This document shows positions 34,092 to 41,562 of a stretch of 64,000 nucleotides of DNA, piece by piece. The notes below the pieces were generated by a model. That model made no database searches. It saw nothing but the letters and a program-made list of their open reading frames with translations, and was not told the origin of the DNA. The DNA comes from an uncultured Clostridia bacterium (GTDB lineage: Bacteria > Bacillota > Clostridia > Christensenellales > Borkfalkiaceae): NCBI GenBank assembly GCA_934272745.1, contig CAKQSI010000004.1, positions 1-64,000 on the forward strand, given 5' to 3'. The number at the start of each line of letters is the position of its first letter. The stretch's first letter is position 1. Both the position numbers and the translations under genes were made by a program.

Positions 34092-35237
34092 ATGGCAAAG
34101 AATTATTACGAAATTCTGGGCGTGGCAAAAACCGCGTCACAGGACGAGATTAAGGCGGCGTACCGCAAACTGGTAAAACAGTATCATCCCGATCTGCACC
34201 CCAACGACGCGGCATGCGCCGAAAAATTCAAAGAGATCAACGAGGCGAACGAAACGCTTTCCGATCCGCAAAAACGCAGCCAGTACGATTATACGCTCGA
34301 TCATCCGGGCGCTGAGAACTTCGGCGGCGGGGGAGGATTCTCCGGCGCGGGGTTCGATTTCGGCGATATTTTCGGCGATATTTTCAGCCAGTTTACCGGG
34401 GGCGGAAGGGCGTCGCAGGGCGGCGCTCCGCAGCCGCAGAAAGGCGCGGACGTCACCATCGAACTATCCATCAGTTTTATGGACGCGGTGAAAGGCTGCG
34501 TGCGCGACGTTGCGTATACGAGAAACGAACCCTGCGCTTCCTGTAAGGGCACGGGTGCGAAAAACGGCACGGAATACGTCAAATGCGACAAATGTAACGG
34601 TACCGGTCAGGTGCAGTTCGTATCGCAGAATTCGTTCTTCCGTTCGGTCAACGTTCGTCCTTGCGACGCTTGCCGCGGAACGGGCAAAAAGATCAAAGAA
34701 GCCTGCCCCGACTGCAAAGGTAAGGGGTATATCAAGAAGAAAACCGAAGTCAAGATCGAGATTCCTGCCGGCGTGGACAACGGCAATATTCTGAAAAAGC
34801 GCGGCTTTGGCGAAGCGTCTTTAAACGGCGGACCGTGCGGCGACCTCAATATCATCATCAACGTGCTGCCGCATAAACTGTTCAAGCGGAAAGGTGCGGA
34901 TTTATATGTGGAATTGCCCATTTCCTATAAAACGGCGGTTCTGGGCGGCAAGGTGCTGGTTCCCGGCGTAGACGAGGCGTTTTCTTACGCTATTCCGGAA
35001 GGAACGCAGAGCGGCAAAATGTTCTGCGCAAGAGGCAAAGGCGTTAAGGGAAGAATCGGCAGCGGCGATATGTACATTACCGTTGTGGTGGAAGTGCCGA
35101 AGTCGATCACAAAAGATCAGAAAAAGGCGCTGGACGCGCTGGAGCCCTTGCTCGACGCCCGGCAGTACGCCAAGATCAAGGCCTATCAGGACAACATGAG
35201 CGCGCTTTACGGGGTGGATCCGTACGCTTCCAAATAA
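34092..35237 (+). CDS. dnaJ: Chaperone DnaJ (Hsp40)
   Basis: 381 residues: a J domain (1-70) with the HPD motif in QYHPDLHPND, and a Gly/Phe-rich linker (75-125). The zinc centre has all four CxxCxGxG repeats (CASCKGTG, CDKCNGTG, CDACRGTG, CPDCKGKG), and substrate-binding C-terminal domains follow. I chose the ATG at 34092, with AAGGA upstream, over an in-frame codon at 34035 because the J domain starts there. It stimulates DnaK ATPase. It is the last gene of the HrcA operon. Confidence 0.98.
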   Translation: MAKNYYEILGVAKTASQDEIKAAYRKLVKQYHPDLHPNDAACAEKFKEINEANETLSDPQKRSQYDYTLDHPGAENFGGGGGFSGAGFDFGDIFGDIFSQFTGGGRASQGGAPQPQKGADVTIELSISFMDAVKGCVRDVAYTRNEPCASCKGTGAKNGTEYVKCDKCNGTGQVQFVSQNSFFRSVNVRPCDACRGTGKKIKEACPDCKGKGYIKKKTEVKIEIPAGVDNGNILKKRGFGEASLNGGPCGDLNIIINVLPHKLFKRKGADLYVELPISYKTAVLGGKVLVPGVDEAFSYAIPEGTQSGKMFCARGKGVKGRIGSGDMYITVVVEVPKSITKDQKKALDALEPLLDARQYAKIKAYQDNMSALYGVDPYASK

Positions 35238-35344
35238 GGGCGTTATATAGGCGATAGGGCGGCGAAAAAGAAGGGCTCGTTGTTTCAGCGAGAATTGCCC
35301 GGCAATGCAGCCCCGGGAATCATGCCCGATATATACGAAAAAAT

Positions 35345-35378
35345 AAGACCGTACCGGAATTTCCGGTGCGGTCTTTTG
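35345..35378 (+). terminator. Terminator of the hrcA-dnaJ operon
   Basis: A 15-bp stem (35345-35359 with 35361-35375, one G-U) ending in TTTT. It lies 107 bases after dnaJ. The rest of the 364-base gap holds a small GCTCG hairpin near 35274 and the prmA promoter. Confidence 0.85.
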
Positions 35379-35511
35379 TGTGAAATTGGTCAATCGTTGT
35401 TTCCGAATTAAAATGGTACTGTTTTCGGGGCGATAAGATAAACGGTTCTGCCATTTTTAGATGGCAAAACACCCCAAAGCGCAAAAATCGCGGGAAAAGA
35501 TCGCTTAAAAA

Positions 35512-35540
35512 TTGATTTTTTTCCCCCGATATGCTAAAAT
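35512..35540 (+). promoter_or_regulatory. Promoter of the prmA-rsmE-mtaB operon
   Basis: TTGATT (35512-35517) and TAAAAT (35535-35540), 17 bases apart. The short leader that follows contains GTCGGCTT...AAGCCGGC and TTTTT (about 35559-35591), a terminator-like hairpin immediately before the prmA ribosome-binding site. Confidence 0.75.
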
Positions 35541-35601
35541 AAACGGGAATGGAACGGTCGGCTTCGTCTTTAAAAGAAAAGCCGGCTTTTTAGGAGCAAC
35601 T

Positions 35602-36546
35602 ATGCAGTTTATCGAAGTTACGACGCACACCACAGAAGAGTGTGCCGATCTCGTTTCCGACCTCTTCTGGGGGTATGCAAATTACGGCGTGGCGATTTCC
35701 GACCCTGCCGATCTTATCATGCTCAAAAAGGAAAAAAATCCCAAATGGGATTACATCGACGACGCGCTTTTTGACGGCTCCGAGGAAGTGCTTGTCAAGT
35801 GCTTTCTTCCCAAAGATACGGCGGTGGAAACCATTCCGAAACTTCTGAACGATCTTGAGGATCTTCGTGCGCGCACGGCGGGAAATCTATCCTGCGGATC
35901 TTTGGAAACCACGCAGAAAGAGGTGGACGGCGACGAATGGCGGGAGATCTGGAAAAGTCATTATCGCCCCATTCCGATGGGAAAAATCGTCGTCTGTCCG
36001 GAATGGATCGACTACGCCGCAAAGGAGAACGAGCACGTCGTAAAGATCGACAGCAATATGGCGTTCGGCACGGGCGAACACGAAACCACCGCCATGTGTA
36101 TCGATCTGTTGCAGAAATATATCCGCCCGGGGGACGATGCGGTTGACGTCGGCACCGGCAGCGGAATTTTGGGCATTTCCATGGCGCTTCTCGGGGCGAA
36201 ACGCGTCACGATGAGCGACATCGATTACGTTGCCGTGACTTCCGCAAAAAGAAACGTAAAAAATAACGGCGTGGAAAAAATCTGCACCGTATTTCAGGGC
36301 AGCATTCCGGACGAGGAAGATAAAAAGGGCGACGTCGTGACGGCAAACATTACGGCGGACGTACTGATCGGGCTTTCGGACGGGCTGATTTCCCACGTGA
36401 AACAGGGCGGCGTTCTCATTTTAAGCGGCATTATTCATAAAAGAAAACAGGACGTTTTGTCCTGCTTTACGGCAAAGGGTATGGAGCCGATAGGCGCCGG
36501 AACGCGCGGGGAATGGAACGCTCTTGCGCTGAGGAAAAAATCGTGA
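35602..36546 (+). CDS. prmA: Ribosomal protein L11 methyltransferase
   Basis: 314 residues. The N-terminal domain is the L11-recognition part (IEVTTHTTEECADLVSDLF), and the C-terminal domain is a Rossmann methyltransferase with the SAM motif DVGTGSGILGISMALLGAKR and FGTGEHETT. It trimethylates ribosomal protein L11. ATG 35602 follows TAGGAG; a longer in-frame start at 35512 lies inside the promoter. Its stop overlaps the GTG of rsmE by four bases. Confidence 0.95.
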   Translation: MQFIEVTTHTTEECADLVSDLFWGYANYGVAISDPADLIMLKKEKNPKWDYIDDALFDGSEEVLVKCFLPKDTAVETIPKLLNDLEDLRARTAGNLSCGSLETTQKEVDGDEWREIWKSHYRPIPMGKIVVCPEWIDYAAKENEHVVKIDSNMAFGTGEHETTAMCIDLLQKYIRPGDDAVDVGTGSGILGISMALLGAKRVTMSDIDYVAVTSAKRNVKNNGVEKICTVFQGSIPDEEDKKGDVVTANITADVLIGLSDGLISHVKQGGVLILSGIIHKRKQDVLSCFTAKGMEPIGAGTRGEWNALALRKKS

Positions 36547-37262
36547 GCGGCGCGCGCCGTTTTTTCGCCCCGGACGTGACTGCGGGCGAATATGCCTTGG
36601 AAGGGGAAGAATATAACCACGCGGCAAACGTCCTCCGCTTAAAAACCGGGGACGAAGTGGTGGTTTCCGACGGGGCGGGGAAAGATTATTCCGGCACTGT
36701 GGAAAGGGTGGAAAAAAAGCGTATGATTCTGCGCCTTGCGCCGGGGACGGAAAACCCCTGCAAGCCCAAGACCGGAATCACGCTTGCCGTCGGATTTCTG
36801 AAAGGGGATAAAACCGAACTCGTGGTGCAGAAAGCGACCGAACTGGGCGCTTCCCGCGTGGTGGTGTTCGATTCGGAATTTTCCAGCGCGTTCGTCAGCG
36901 AAAATAAACTGGGTCGGTTGACGCGCGTTGTGGAAGAGGCGGCGAAACAGTGCGGCAGGGCGGAGTTTCCCGCCGTGGAATATCTTCCGCTTGCCGAAGC
37001 GCTGAACGCCTTTTCGGGCGTAAAAAATAAAGTTTTCGCCTGCGAATTTGAAGAAGAAACGCCGCTTGATCTTTCTGACTTATCGGGCGAAACGGTGCTT
37101 TTTGTCGGCAGCGAAGGTGGCTTTTCGCAAAAGGAAAGGGAACTTGCGCTGTCGCTCGGGTACCGTTCGGTAACGCTCGGCAGGCGCATTCTGCGCGCGG
37201 AAACGGCGGCGATCTCGCTGCTTGCGGTTGCCGCGTACCGGCTCGGGGAGTGGAACAGATGA
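36543..37262 (+). CDS. rsmE: 16S rRNA m3U1498 methyltransferase RsmE
   Basis: 239 residues from the GTG at 36543, which overlaps the prmA stop as GTGA with GAGG upstream. An ATG at 36513 is in frame but deeper in prmA, and the family starts at RRFF. An N-terminal PUA-like domain (1-70, NHAANVLRLKTGDEV) is followed by a SPOUT/trefoil-knot domain with GDKTELVVQKATELGA and the SAM-binding FVGSEGGFSQKE. The order prmA-rsmE-mtaB is common in Firmicutes. Confidence 0.95.
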   Translation: MSGARRFFAPDVTAGEYALEGEEYNHAANVLRLKTGDEVVVSDGAGKDYSGTVERVEKKRMILRLAPGTENPCKPKTGITLAVGFLKGDKTELVVQKATELGASRVVVFDSEFSSAFVSENKLGRLTRVVEEAAKQCGRAEFPAVEYLPLAEALNAFSGVKNKVFACEFEEETPLDLSDLSGETVLFVGSEGGFSQKERELALSLGYRSVTLGRRILRAETAAISLLAVAAYRLGEWNR

Positions 37263-38539
37263 AGATCTGCGTGTTTTCGCTCGGTTGCAAGGTCAACGAA
37301 AGCGAGTGCAATTCCATCGCAAGCGGCTTGAAAAATGCCGGTTTCGACGCGGAAGCAGGGCTTTTTCCCGCCGATATTTACATTCTCAATACCTGCGCCG
37401 TCACGAAAGAAGCCGAAAAAAAATCCCGGCAGGCGATCGCGCGGGTAAAAAAACTTTCTCCGCAGTGTAAAGTAGTGGTGACGGGTTGCGCTTCCGAAAA
37501 GGCGCCGCGGGATTTTGCGGACAAAGCGGGCGTGGCGTTCGTTATCGGCACGGGGCGCAAGTCCCGCGTGATCGAAGAAGTAAAAAACATCGCGTCGGGT
37601 AAAATGCCTTCCGCAATCATAGCCGATTCCCCGCGCGACCAGAAAGAAGCGGAACCCTTTGACGAACTGCCCCCGGCGGTCACTTCCCGCGCGAGGGCGG
37701 ACGTAAAAGTACAGGACGGCTGCAACAATTTTTGCTCGTACTGTATCATTCCGTACCTGCGCGGCAGGGAGCGTAGCCGGGAGATTGAAAATATCAGAAA
37801 GGAAATTCTGGCGCTTACCCCGCTCGAAACGGTGCTGACCGGCATCAATCTTTCCGCCTACCGGGTGAAAGAGGGAGGACTTTCGCAGCTTCTGACCGCG
37901 ATTGCGGACGTGAAAACGCGTATTCGGCTGGGATCGCTGGAAGTGCGCGTGATAACCGACGAATTTCTGACCGCCTGTAAAAACCTGTACGACTTCGCGC
38001 CGCATTTTCATCTTTCGCTGCAATCGGGCAGCGACGTCGTGTTAAAAGGAATGAACCGTCATTATACCGCCGCGGAATACCTCGAAAAAGTAGCGCTCAT
38101 CCGGTCTTATTTCCCGGACGCGGCGATCACGACCGACGTCATTTCCGGTTTCCCCACCGAAACCGAAGAGGAGTTTGAAAATTCCTATAAAACGGTAGAA
38201 AAAGCGGCGTTTTCCGCCGTGCATTGTTTTCCGTTCAGCCCGCGGGAGGGGACGAAAGCCGCGCTTTTGCCCGACCTCGATAAAGAGGTCAAAAAACAGC
38301 GCAACGATCGCATGATGCGCCTTTCCGCCGAACTTTCTTCCCGCTGGACGAACGCCCACCTCGGCAAATCTCTGGAATGGATCGCGGAGGAGTGCGAAAA
38401 CGGCTATACGTTCGGCTATACCGGCAACTATATCCGCGTAAAAGTCGCGGGCAGGGTGCCGCTCGGCGTGTATCTGGTCACGTTGAAGCAGGCGGAAGCG
38501 GACGCCGTTGTGGGAGAGATTGAACGAAAAATCCGGTAG
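37259..38539 (+). CDS. mtaB: tRNA t6A37 methylthiotransferase MtaB
   Basis: 426 residues. The UPF0004 domain with its three Cys (SLGCKVNESE, NTCAVTKEAE, VTGCASEKAP) holds the auxiliary cluster. The radical SAM domain has CNNFCSYC, and a C-terminal TRAM-like domain follows. The sequence resembles MtaB (YqeV) more than MiaB, so the expected product is ms2t6A37 in tRNA. The ATG at 37259 overlaps the rsmE stop (ATGA), with GGAG eight bases before. Confidence 0.93.
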   Translation: MKICVFSLGCKVNESECNSIASGLKNAGFDAEAGLFPADIYILNTCAVTKEAEKKSRQAIARVKKLSPQCKVVVTGCASEKAPRDFADKAGVAFVIGTGRKSRVIEEVKNIASGKMPSAIIADSPRDQKEAEPFDELPPAVTSRARADVKVQDGCNNFCSYCIIPYLRGRERSREIENIRKEILALTPLETVLTGINLSAYRVKEGGLSQLLTAIADVKTRIRLGSLEVRVITDEFLTACKNLYDFAPHFHLSLQSGSDVVLKGMNRHYTAAEYLEKVALIRSYFPDAAITTDVISGFPTETEEEFENSYKTVEKAAFSAVHCFPFSPREGTKAALLPDLDKEVKKQRNDRMMRLSAELSSRWTNAHLGKSLEWIAEECENGYTFGYTGNYIRVKVAGRVPLGVYLVTLKQAEADAVVGEIERKIR

Positions 38540-38695
38540 CAGTTGCCGGGAAAATCGGGAAGGTCGGGTGGTTTTTTGCCGTTTTTGGGAGAAAAATCAC
38601 CCGGATATCATCAATTTTGCCGGGAAAGCTTCCGGTTTCCGTCCATCATTTTTCGGGAAAAATCCCGGCTTTTATCAATAAAAAGGAGAAATACT

Positions 38696-39037
38696 ATGAA
38701 CGATTGTCTGTTTTGTAAAATCGCGACGGGCGAAATCCCCGCAAAGGTTGCGTACGAAGACGAAGATATGATTATCTTTGCCGATATCGAACCCAAAGCC
38801 AAGCGTCACTATCTTCTGGTGCCGAAAAAGCACTTCAAACTGCTGGCGGAAATGACCGACGAAGACGCGCTTCTGGTTGCAAGATGCCTGAAAAAGATTC
38901 CCGCGCTCAGCGAGCAGTTAGGACTTTCGGGCGGGTACCGTCTGGTGATCAATCAGGGCGACGACGCGGGGCAGACCGTGCCGCACCTGCATATTCATAT
39001 TCTTGCCGGGCAAAAGATGGGCTGGCAGCCCGCGTAA
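38696..39037 (+). CDS. HIT-family nucleotide hydrolase (HinT-like)
   Basis: 113 residues: CLFCKIATGEIPAKVAYEDED at the start and the histidine triad HLHIH (H97, H99, H101) near the end, as in HinT-type purine nucleoside phosphoramidases. The Cys pair near the N-terminus is common in Firmicutes members. I chose the ATG at 38696 behind AAAAAGGAG. A CGGG/CCCG hairpin lies in the 156-base gap before it, so it may be a separate unit from mtaB. Confidence 0.95.
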   Translation: MNDCLFCKIATGEIPAKVAYEDEDMIIFADIEPKAKRHYLLVPKKHFKLLAEMTDEDALLVARCLKKIPALSEQLGLSGGYRLVINQGDDAGQTVPHLHIHILAGQKMGWQPA

Positions 39038-39288
39038 AGCGGAAAACGCAGTTCTTTCCGGAAGGATATCGGAAACGGGTACGATAGCGGTTTATCCGGC
39101 AGCGCTGCGGCGGTTGTTCCGTCGGGCGCCGGGGAAGATTTTCCGGTAACCGCGCCGGGAATTTCCGGCAAGGCGCGGCGAGTTCCTTTCCGGCAAGGCG
39201 CCGGGAATGATCGCGATAAAAAACCGGTACCGGCTCAGATTTTGCGGAAGAAAAATGACAAATTTTCTTAAAAAGCGCTTGCAATCGG
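39038..39288. other. Intergenic region before rpsU
   Basis: No gene. A TTTCCGGCAAGGCGC direct repeat occurs at about 39162-39176 and 39187-39201, and the surrounding CGCCGGGAA/TTCCGGC elements can pair in several ways. One of these may be the terminator of the HIT gene, but no T tract follows. Confidence 0.4.
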
Positions 39289-39317
39289 TTGACAACGCCG
39301 CCCCGATTTTGTATAAT
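39289..39317 (+). promoter_or_regulatory. Promoter of rpsU
   Basis: Perfect TTGACA (39289-39294) and TATAAT (39312-39317) with a 17-base spacer, 43 bases before the rpsU ATG; one of the strongest promoters in the window, fitting a ribosomal protein gene. Confidence 0.93.
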
Positions 39318-39359
39318 ACTTCCCGGAATAAACGCATTGGGCGAAGGAGGGGTGAATAA

Positions 39360-39539
39360 ATGTCCACGATCAGAGTCGGCGAAAACGAAACGCTGGAAAA
39401 CGCGCTGCGTCGTTTTAAACGCAAATGCTCCAGAGACGCGATCATCAGCGACCTTCGCAAAAAAGAGCATTACGAAAAGCCTTCGGTAAGACGTAAAAAG
39501 AAGTCCGAAGCCGCAAGAAAGAGAAGTTCCAAAAACTAA
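39360..39539 (+). CDS. rpsU: 30S ribosomal protein S21
   Basis: 59 residues. The sequence STIRVGENETLENALRRFKR and the basic tail RRKKKSEAARKRSS are typical of S21. GGAGG stands in front of the ATG. It binds the 30S platform near the anti-Shine-Dalgarno region. It has its own strong promoter and terminator. Confidence 0.97.
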   Translation: MSTIRVGENETLENALRRFKRKCSRDAIISDLRKKEHYEKPSVRRKKKSEAARKRSSKN

Positions 39540-39559
39540 ATAATTCATTCAGTTTTTAC

Positions 39560-39608
39560 ACCCGATAAGTTGCCGTAGAAAGTTACGGTCTTATCGGGTT
39601 ATTTTTTT
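39560..39608 (+). terminator. Terminator after rpsU
   Basis: Outer stem ACCCGATAAG (39560-39569) with CTTATCGGGT (39590-39599), inner CCGTA (39573-39577) with TACGG (39584-39588), then TATTTTTTT. Confidence 0.93.
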
Positions 39609-39627
39609 GTTGAAAAGGAGTAATTCT

Positions 39628-40008
39628 ATGGCAGAAAAAACTTTAAAAATGGCTGCAAAAGAGGCGAAAGCGCGCCTGAAAAGCGGCTTTTGGCAGACGT
39701 ACGGGGCAGAGATTGCCCGGGCAAGAGCAAACGGCGTATCGGGTGCGGAAGCGATCGCGTATTTTTCGCGCACGGCGGAAGAAGACGGCAGAGAAACGGC
39801 GTTTTACGGCAAGGTCAAAGATATTCTCGACCGCTCGGGCGAAGTGTCCGATATTCTGGGTCGCCTTGCGGAAAAGGAGCGTTACGAAACGCTCGATTAC
39901 GCCGCAAAACAGCGTTATATGTTAGAACTTTCCGACAGATACCAACGGGCGCTCGCACGGTATAAAAGGGAACGTTCTCTCACGGACGGGAAGAATTCCG
40001 CCTGCTGA
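39628..40008 (+). CDS. Uncharacterised 126-aa charged protein
   Basis: 126 residues from the ATG at 39628, which follows AAAGGAG. The protein is predicted to be helical and rich in Lys, Arg, Glu and Ala, with no membrane segment or Cys. A middle part, WQTYGAEIARARANGVSGAE, looks like a small folded helix bundle, and YETLDYAAKQRYMLELSDRY is a likely amphipathic helix. It starts just past the rpsU terminator, so read-through from rpsU is its likely source of transcription; I see no separate promoter. I do not recognise the family. The good ribosome-binding site and codon pattern support a real gene. Confidence 0.75.
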   Translation: MAEKTLKMAAKEAKARLKSGFWQTYGAEIARARANGVSGAEAIAYFSRTAEEDGRETAFYGKVKDILDRSGEVSDILGRLAEKERYETLDYAAKQRYMLELSDRYQRALARYKRERSLTDGKNSAC

Positions 40009-40140
40009 AAAATTCCGGCGAGCATTTTTGTTTTAAAGGGGAAAGCGAACCCGGCGCATGGTTTTATTTTTAAAACCCGGCGCAGCCGCGGCGCAGGTTT
40101 CGGTTTTAAACGAATTTCTATAAAAATCGCCGCGTCTCTA

Positions 40141-40211
40141 TTTATAAAGAAACGAAAAACGGGAGCCTTTTTATAAAGAAACGAAAGACGGGAGCCTTCG
40201 CGGCTCCCGTC
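40141..40211. repeat. Duplicated segment and hairpin between two convergent genes
   Basis: A unit TTATAAAGAAACGAAA plus ACGGGAGCCTT occurs twice in tandem (about 40141-40169 and 40170-40198). The second copy forms GACGGGAGCC (40187-40196) with GGCTCCCGTC (40202-40211), a 10-bp stem. It probably ends transcription of the 126-aa gene and/or the convergent regulator. The rest of 40009-40393 has no gene that I can support. Confidence 0.65.
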
Positions 40212-40393
40212 AAAAATCTGTATTCCATTGAAAATCGATGTTCCGTTAAAAGACCGGCAAGCCGGGCATTCCGCGCCGCCGCGTCTTTTTTGTTTGCGTT
40301 CAGGTGGGAAACTTCGCTCTTCTCCGCGCGGAATCAAGCGGGATATTCGCCCTTCTCCGCGCTGCCGCACTCTTCGCCGGTTTTCCGCCGCGT

Positions 40394-41362
40394 TTAAGCC
40401 TGACCCTCGTCGTCGCGGTCTTCCGGCGTCTGACGGGTAACGCTGATCGGCTTTTTCGGCTTGCCGTTGCGCGGAATGAGTTTTTCCTCCCGCGAGGCTT
40501 CGATTGCGGCTTCGTTTAAATATTTTTCCATATTTTCGAGAGAAGCGCGGTATTCTTTTGGCGAACAGCCGATGCGCTTTTTAAAACCCAGATAAAAACT
40601 GACCGGGTTTTCAAACCCCGTGCGCTTGCCGATCTCCGCAATGGAAAGGTTGGTGTCTTTCAGCATTTTGACCGCTTCGCCGATGCGGTAGGCGTTGAGA
40701 TAATCGATCGGGGTGGTGGTTACCTGTTTTTTGAACTGGGTGGAAAAGTAGGTGCGGTTCAAACCGACGTGGCGAGCCACTTCGTCGATGGTAATCGCCC
40801 GCGCAAAGTTATCGTGCATATACAGCATGGATTCCAGAATATATTCCGAACGGACGTTGTTGGTGGACTGTTCGCACGCCGTACATTTTTTTGCTAACAC
40901 GGAAAACAGTTTATAAAGTTCGCCCGTGGCGGAAACCGTTGCGGACAAATTGTTCAGGTGAATATTTCTTACGATATTGTCCATGGAAAACGCGATCGCG
41001 TCGTTGTTGTAAGAAACGACGGGATCGTCTGCGGAAAGCGCAGTCATTCTTAACAGCTTTTCCGCAAGATTGCCGTCAAAATGTACCCAGAAATAACTGT
41101 ACGGGTTTTCGGAATCGGCTTCGTATTTTACGACGCGTTCTTTGGGGATCAGCATCATATCGCCGCGGCGGATATCGTAAGTTTTTCCCTCGATCTGGTA
41201 CTTTCCCTGACCGTAAACGAGATATTGAAATACGTAACCGTGAAAAACGACGGGTCCGAAACTGTGTTTGGGATTTTCGCCCTCTCTTCCCACGCTGACG
41301 ATAAAAAGATCCGGAAAGTCCTTATAATTGTTGTATGAAGTAGACGGCTTGAGTTGTTGCAT
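40394..41362 (-). CDS. AraC-family regulator with cupin sensor domain
   Basis: 322 residues. The N-terminal cupin (about 25-130) includes YLVYGQGKYQIEGKTYDIRRG and LIPKERVVKYEAD. The C-terminal AraC DNA-binding domain (about 205-300) has two helix-turn-helix units: TIDEVARHVGLNRTYFSTQF and SIAEIGKRTGFENPVSFYLG. I chose the ATG at 41362, behind AAAGGAG on the minus strand; an earlier in-frame codon at 41440 reaches into the promoter region. It is divergent from glgB with about 200 bases between, so it is the obvious candidate to control glycogen genes in response to a sugar. The ligand is unknown. Confidence 0.92.
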   Translation of the reverse strand: MQQLKPSTSYNNYKDFPDLFIVSVGREGENPKHSFGPVVFHGYVFQYLVYGQGKYQIEGKTYDIRRGDMMLIPKERVVKYEADSENPYSYFWVHFDGNLAEKLLRMTALSADDPVVSYNNDAIAFSMDNIVRNIHLNNLSATVSATGELYKLFSVLAKKCTACEQSTNNVRSEYILESMLYMHDNFARAITIDEVARHVGLNRTYFSTQFKKQVTTTPIDYLNAYRIGEAVKMLKDTNLSIAEIGKRTGFENPVSFYLGFKKRIGCSPKEYRASLENMEKYLNEAAIEASREEKLIPRNGKPKKPISVTRQTPEDRDDEGQA

Positions 41363-41483
41363 GGCGGCTCCTTTAGCGGTGAAAAGATACGAAATGACGC
41401 TTGTTTCGATTAGGATAACGCAAAATGTAAAATTTTGCAAGCAAAACGGGCAAAATTTTTACCCTAAAATGACGTTTACCCCC

Positions 41484-41512
41484 TTGAAAAACGTGAAGAA
41501 ATGAGGTATAAT
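41484..41512 (+). promoter_or_regulatory. Promoter of the glg operon
   Basis: TTGAAA (41484-41489) and TATAAT (41507-41512), 17 bases apart, about 50 bases before glgB and inside the divergent spacer with the AraC-type regulator gene. Confidence 0.88.
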
Positions 41513-41562
41513 AGGAACGGAGAAACAGACAAAAGCGAAAATTACGGTAAGGAGTGTTTCTT

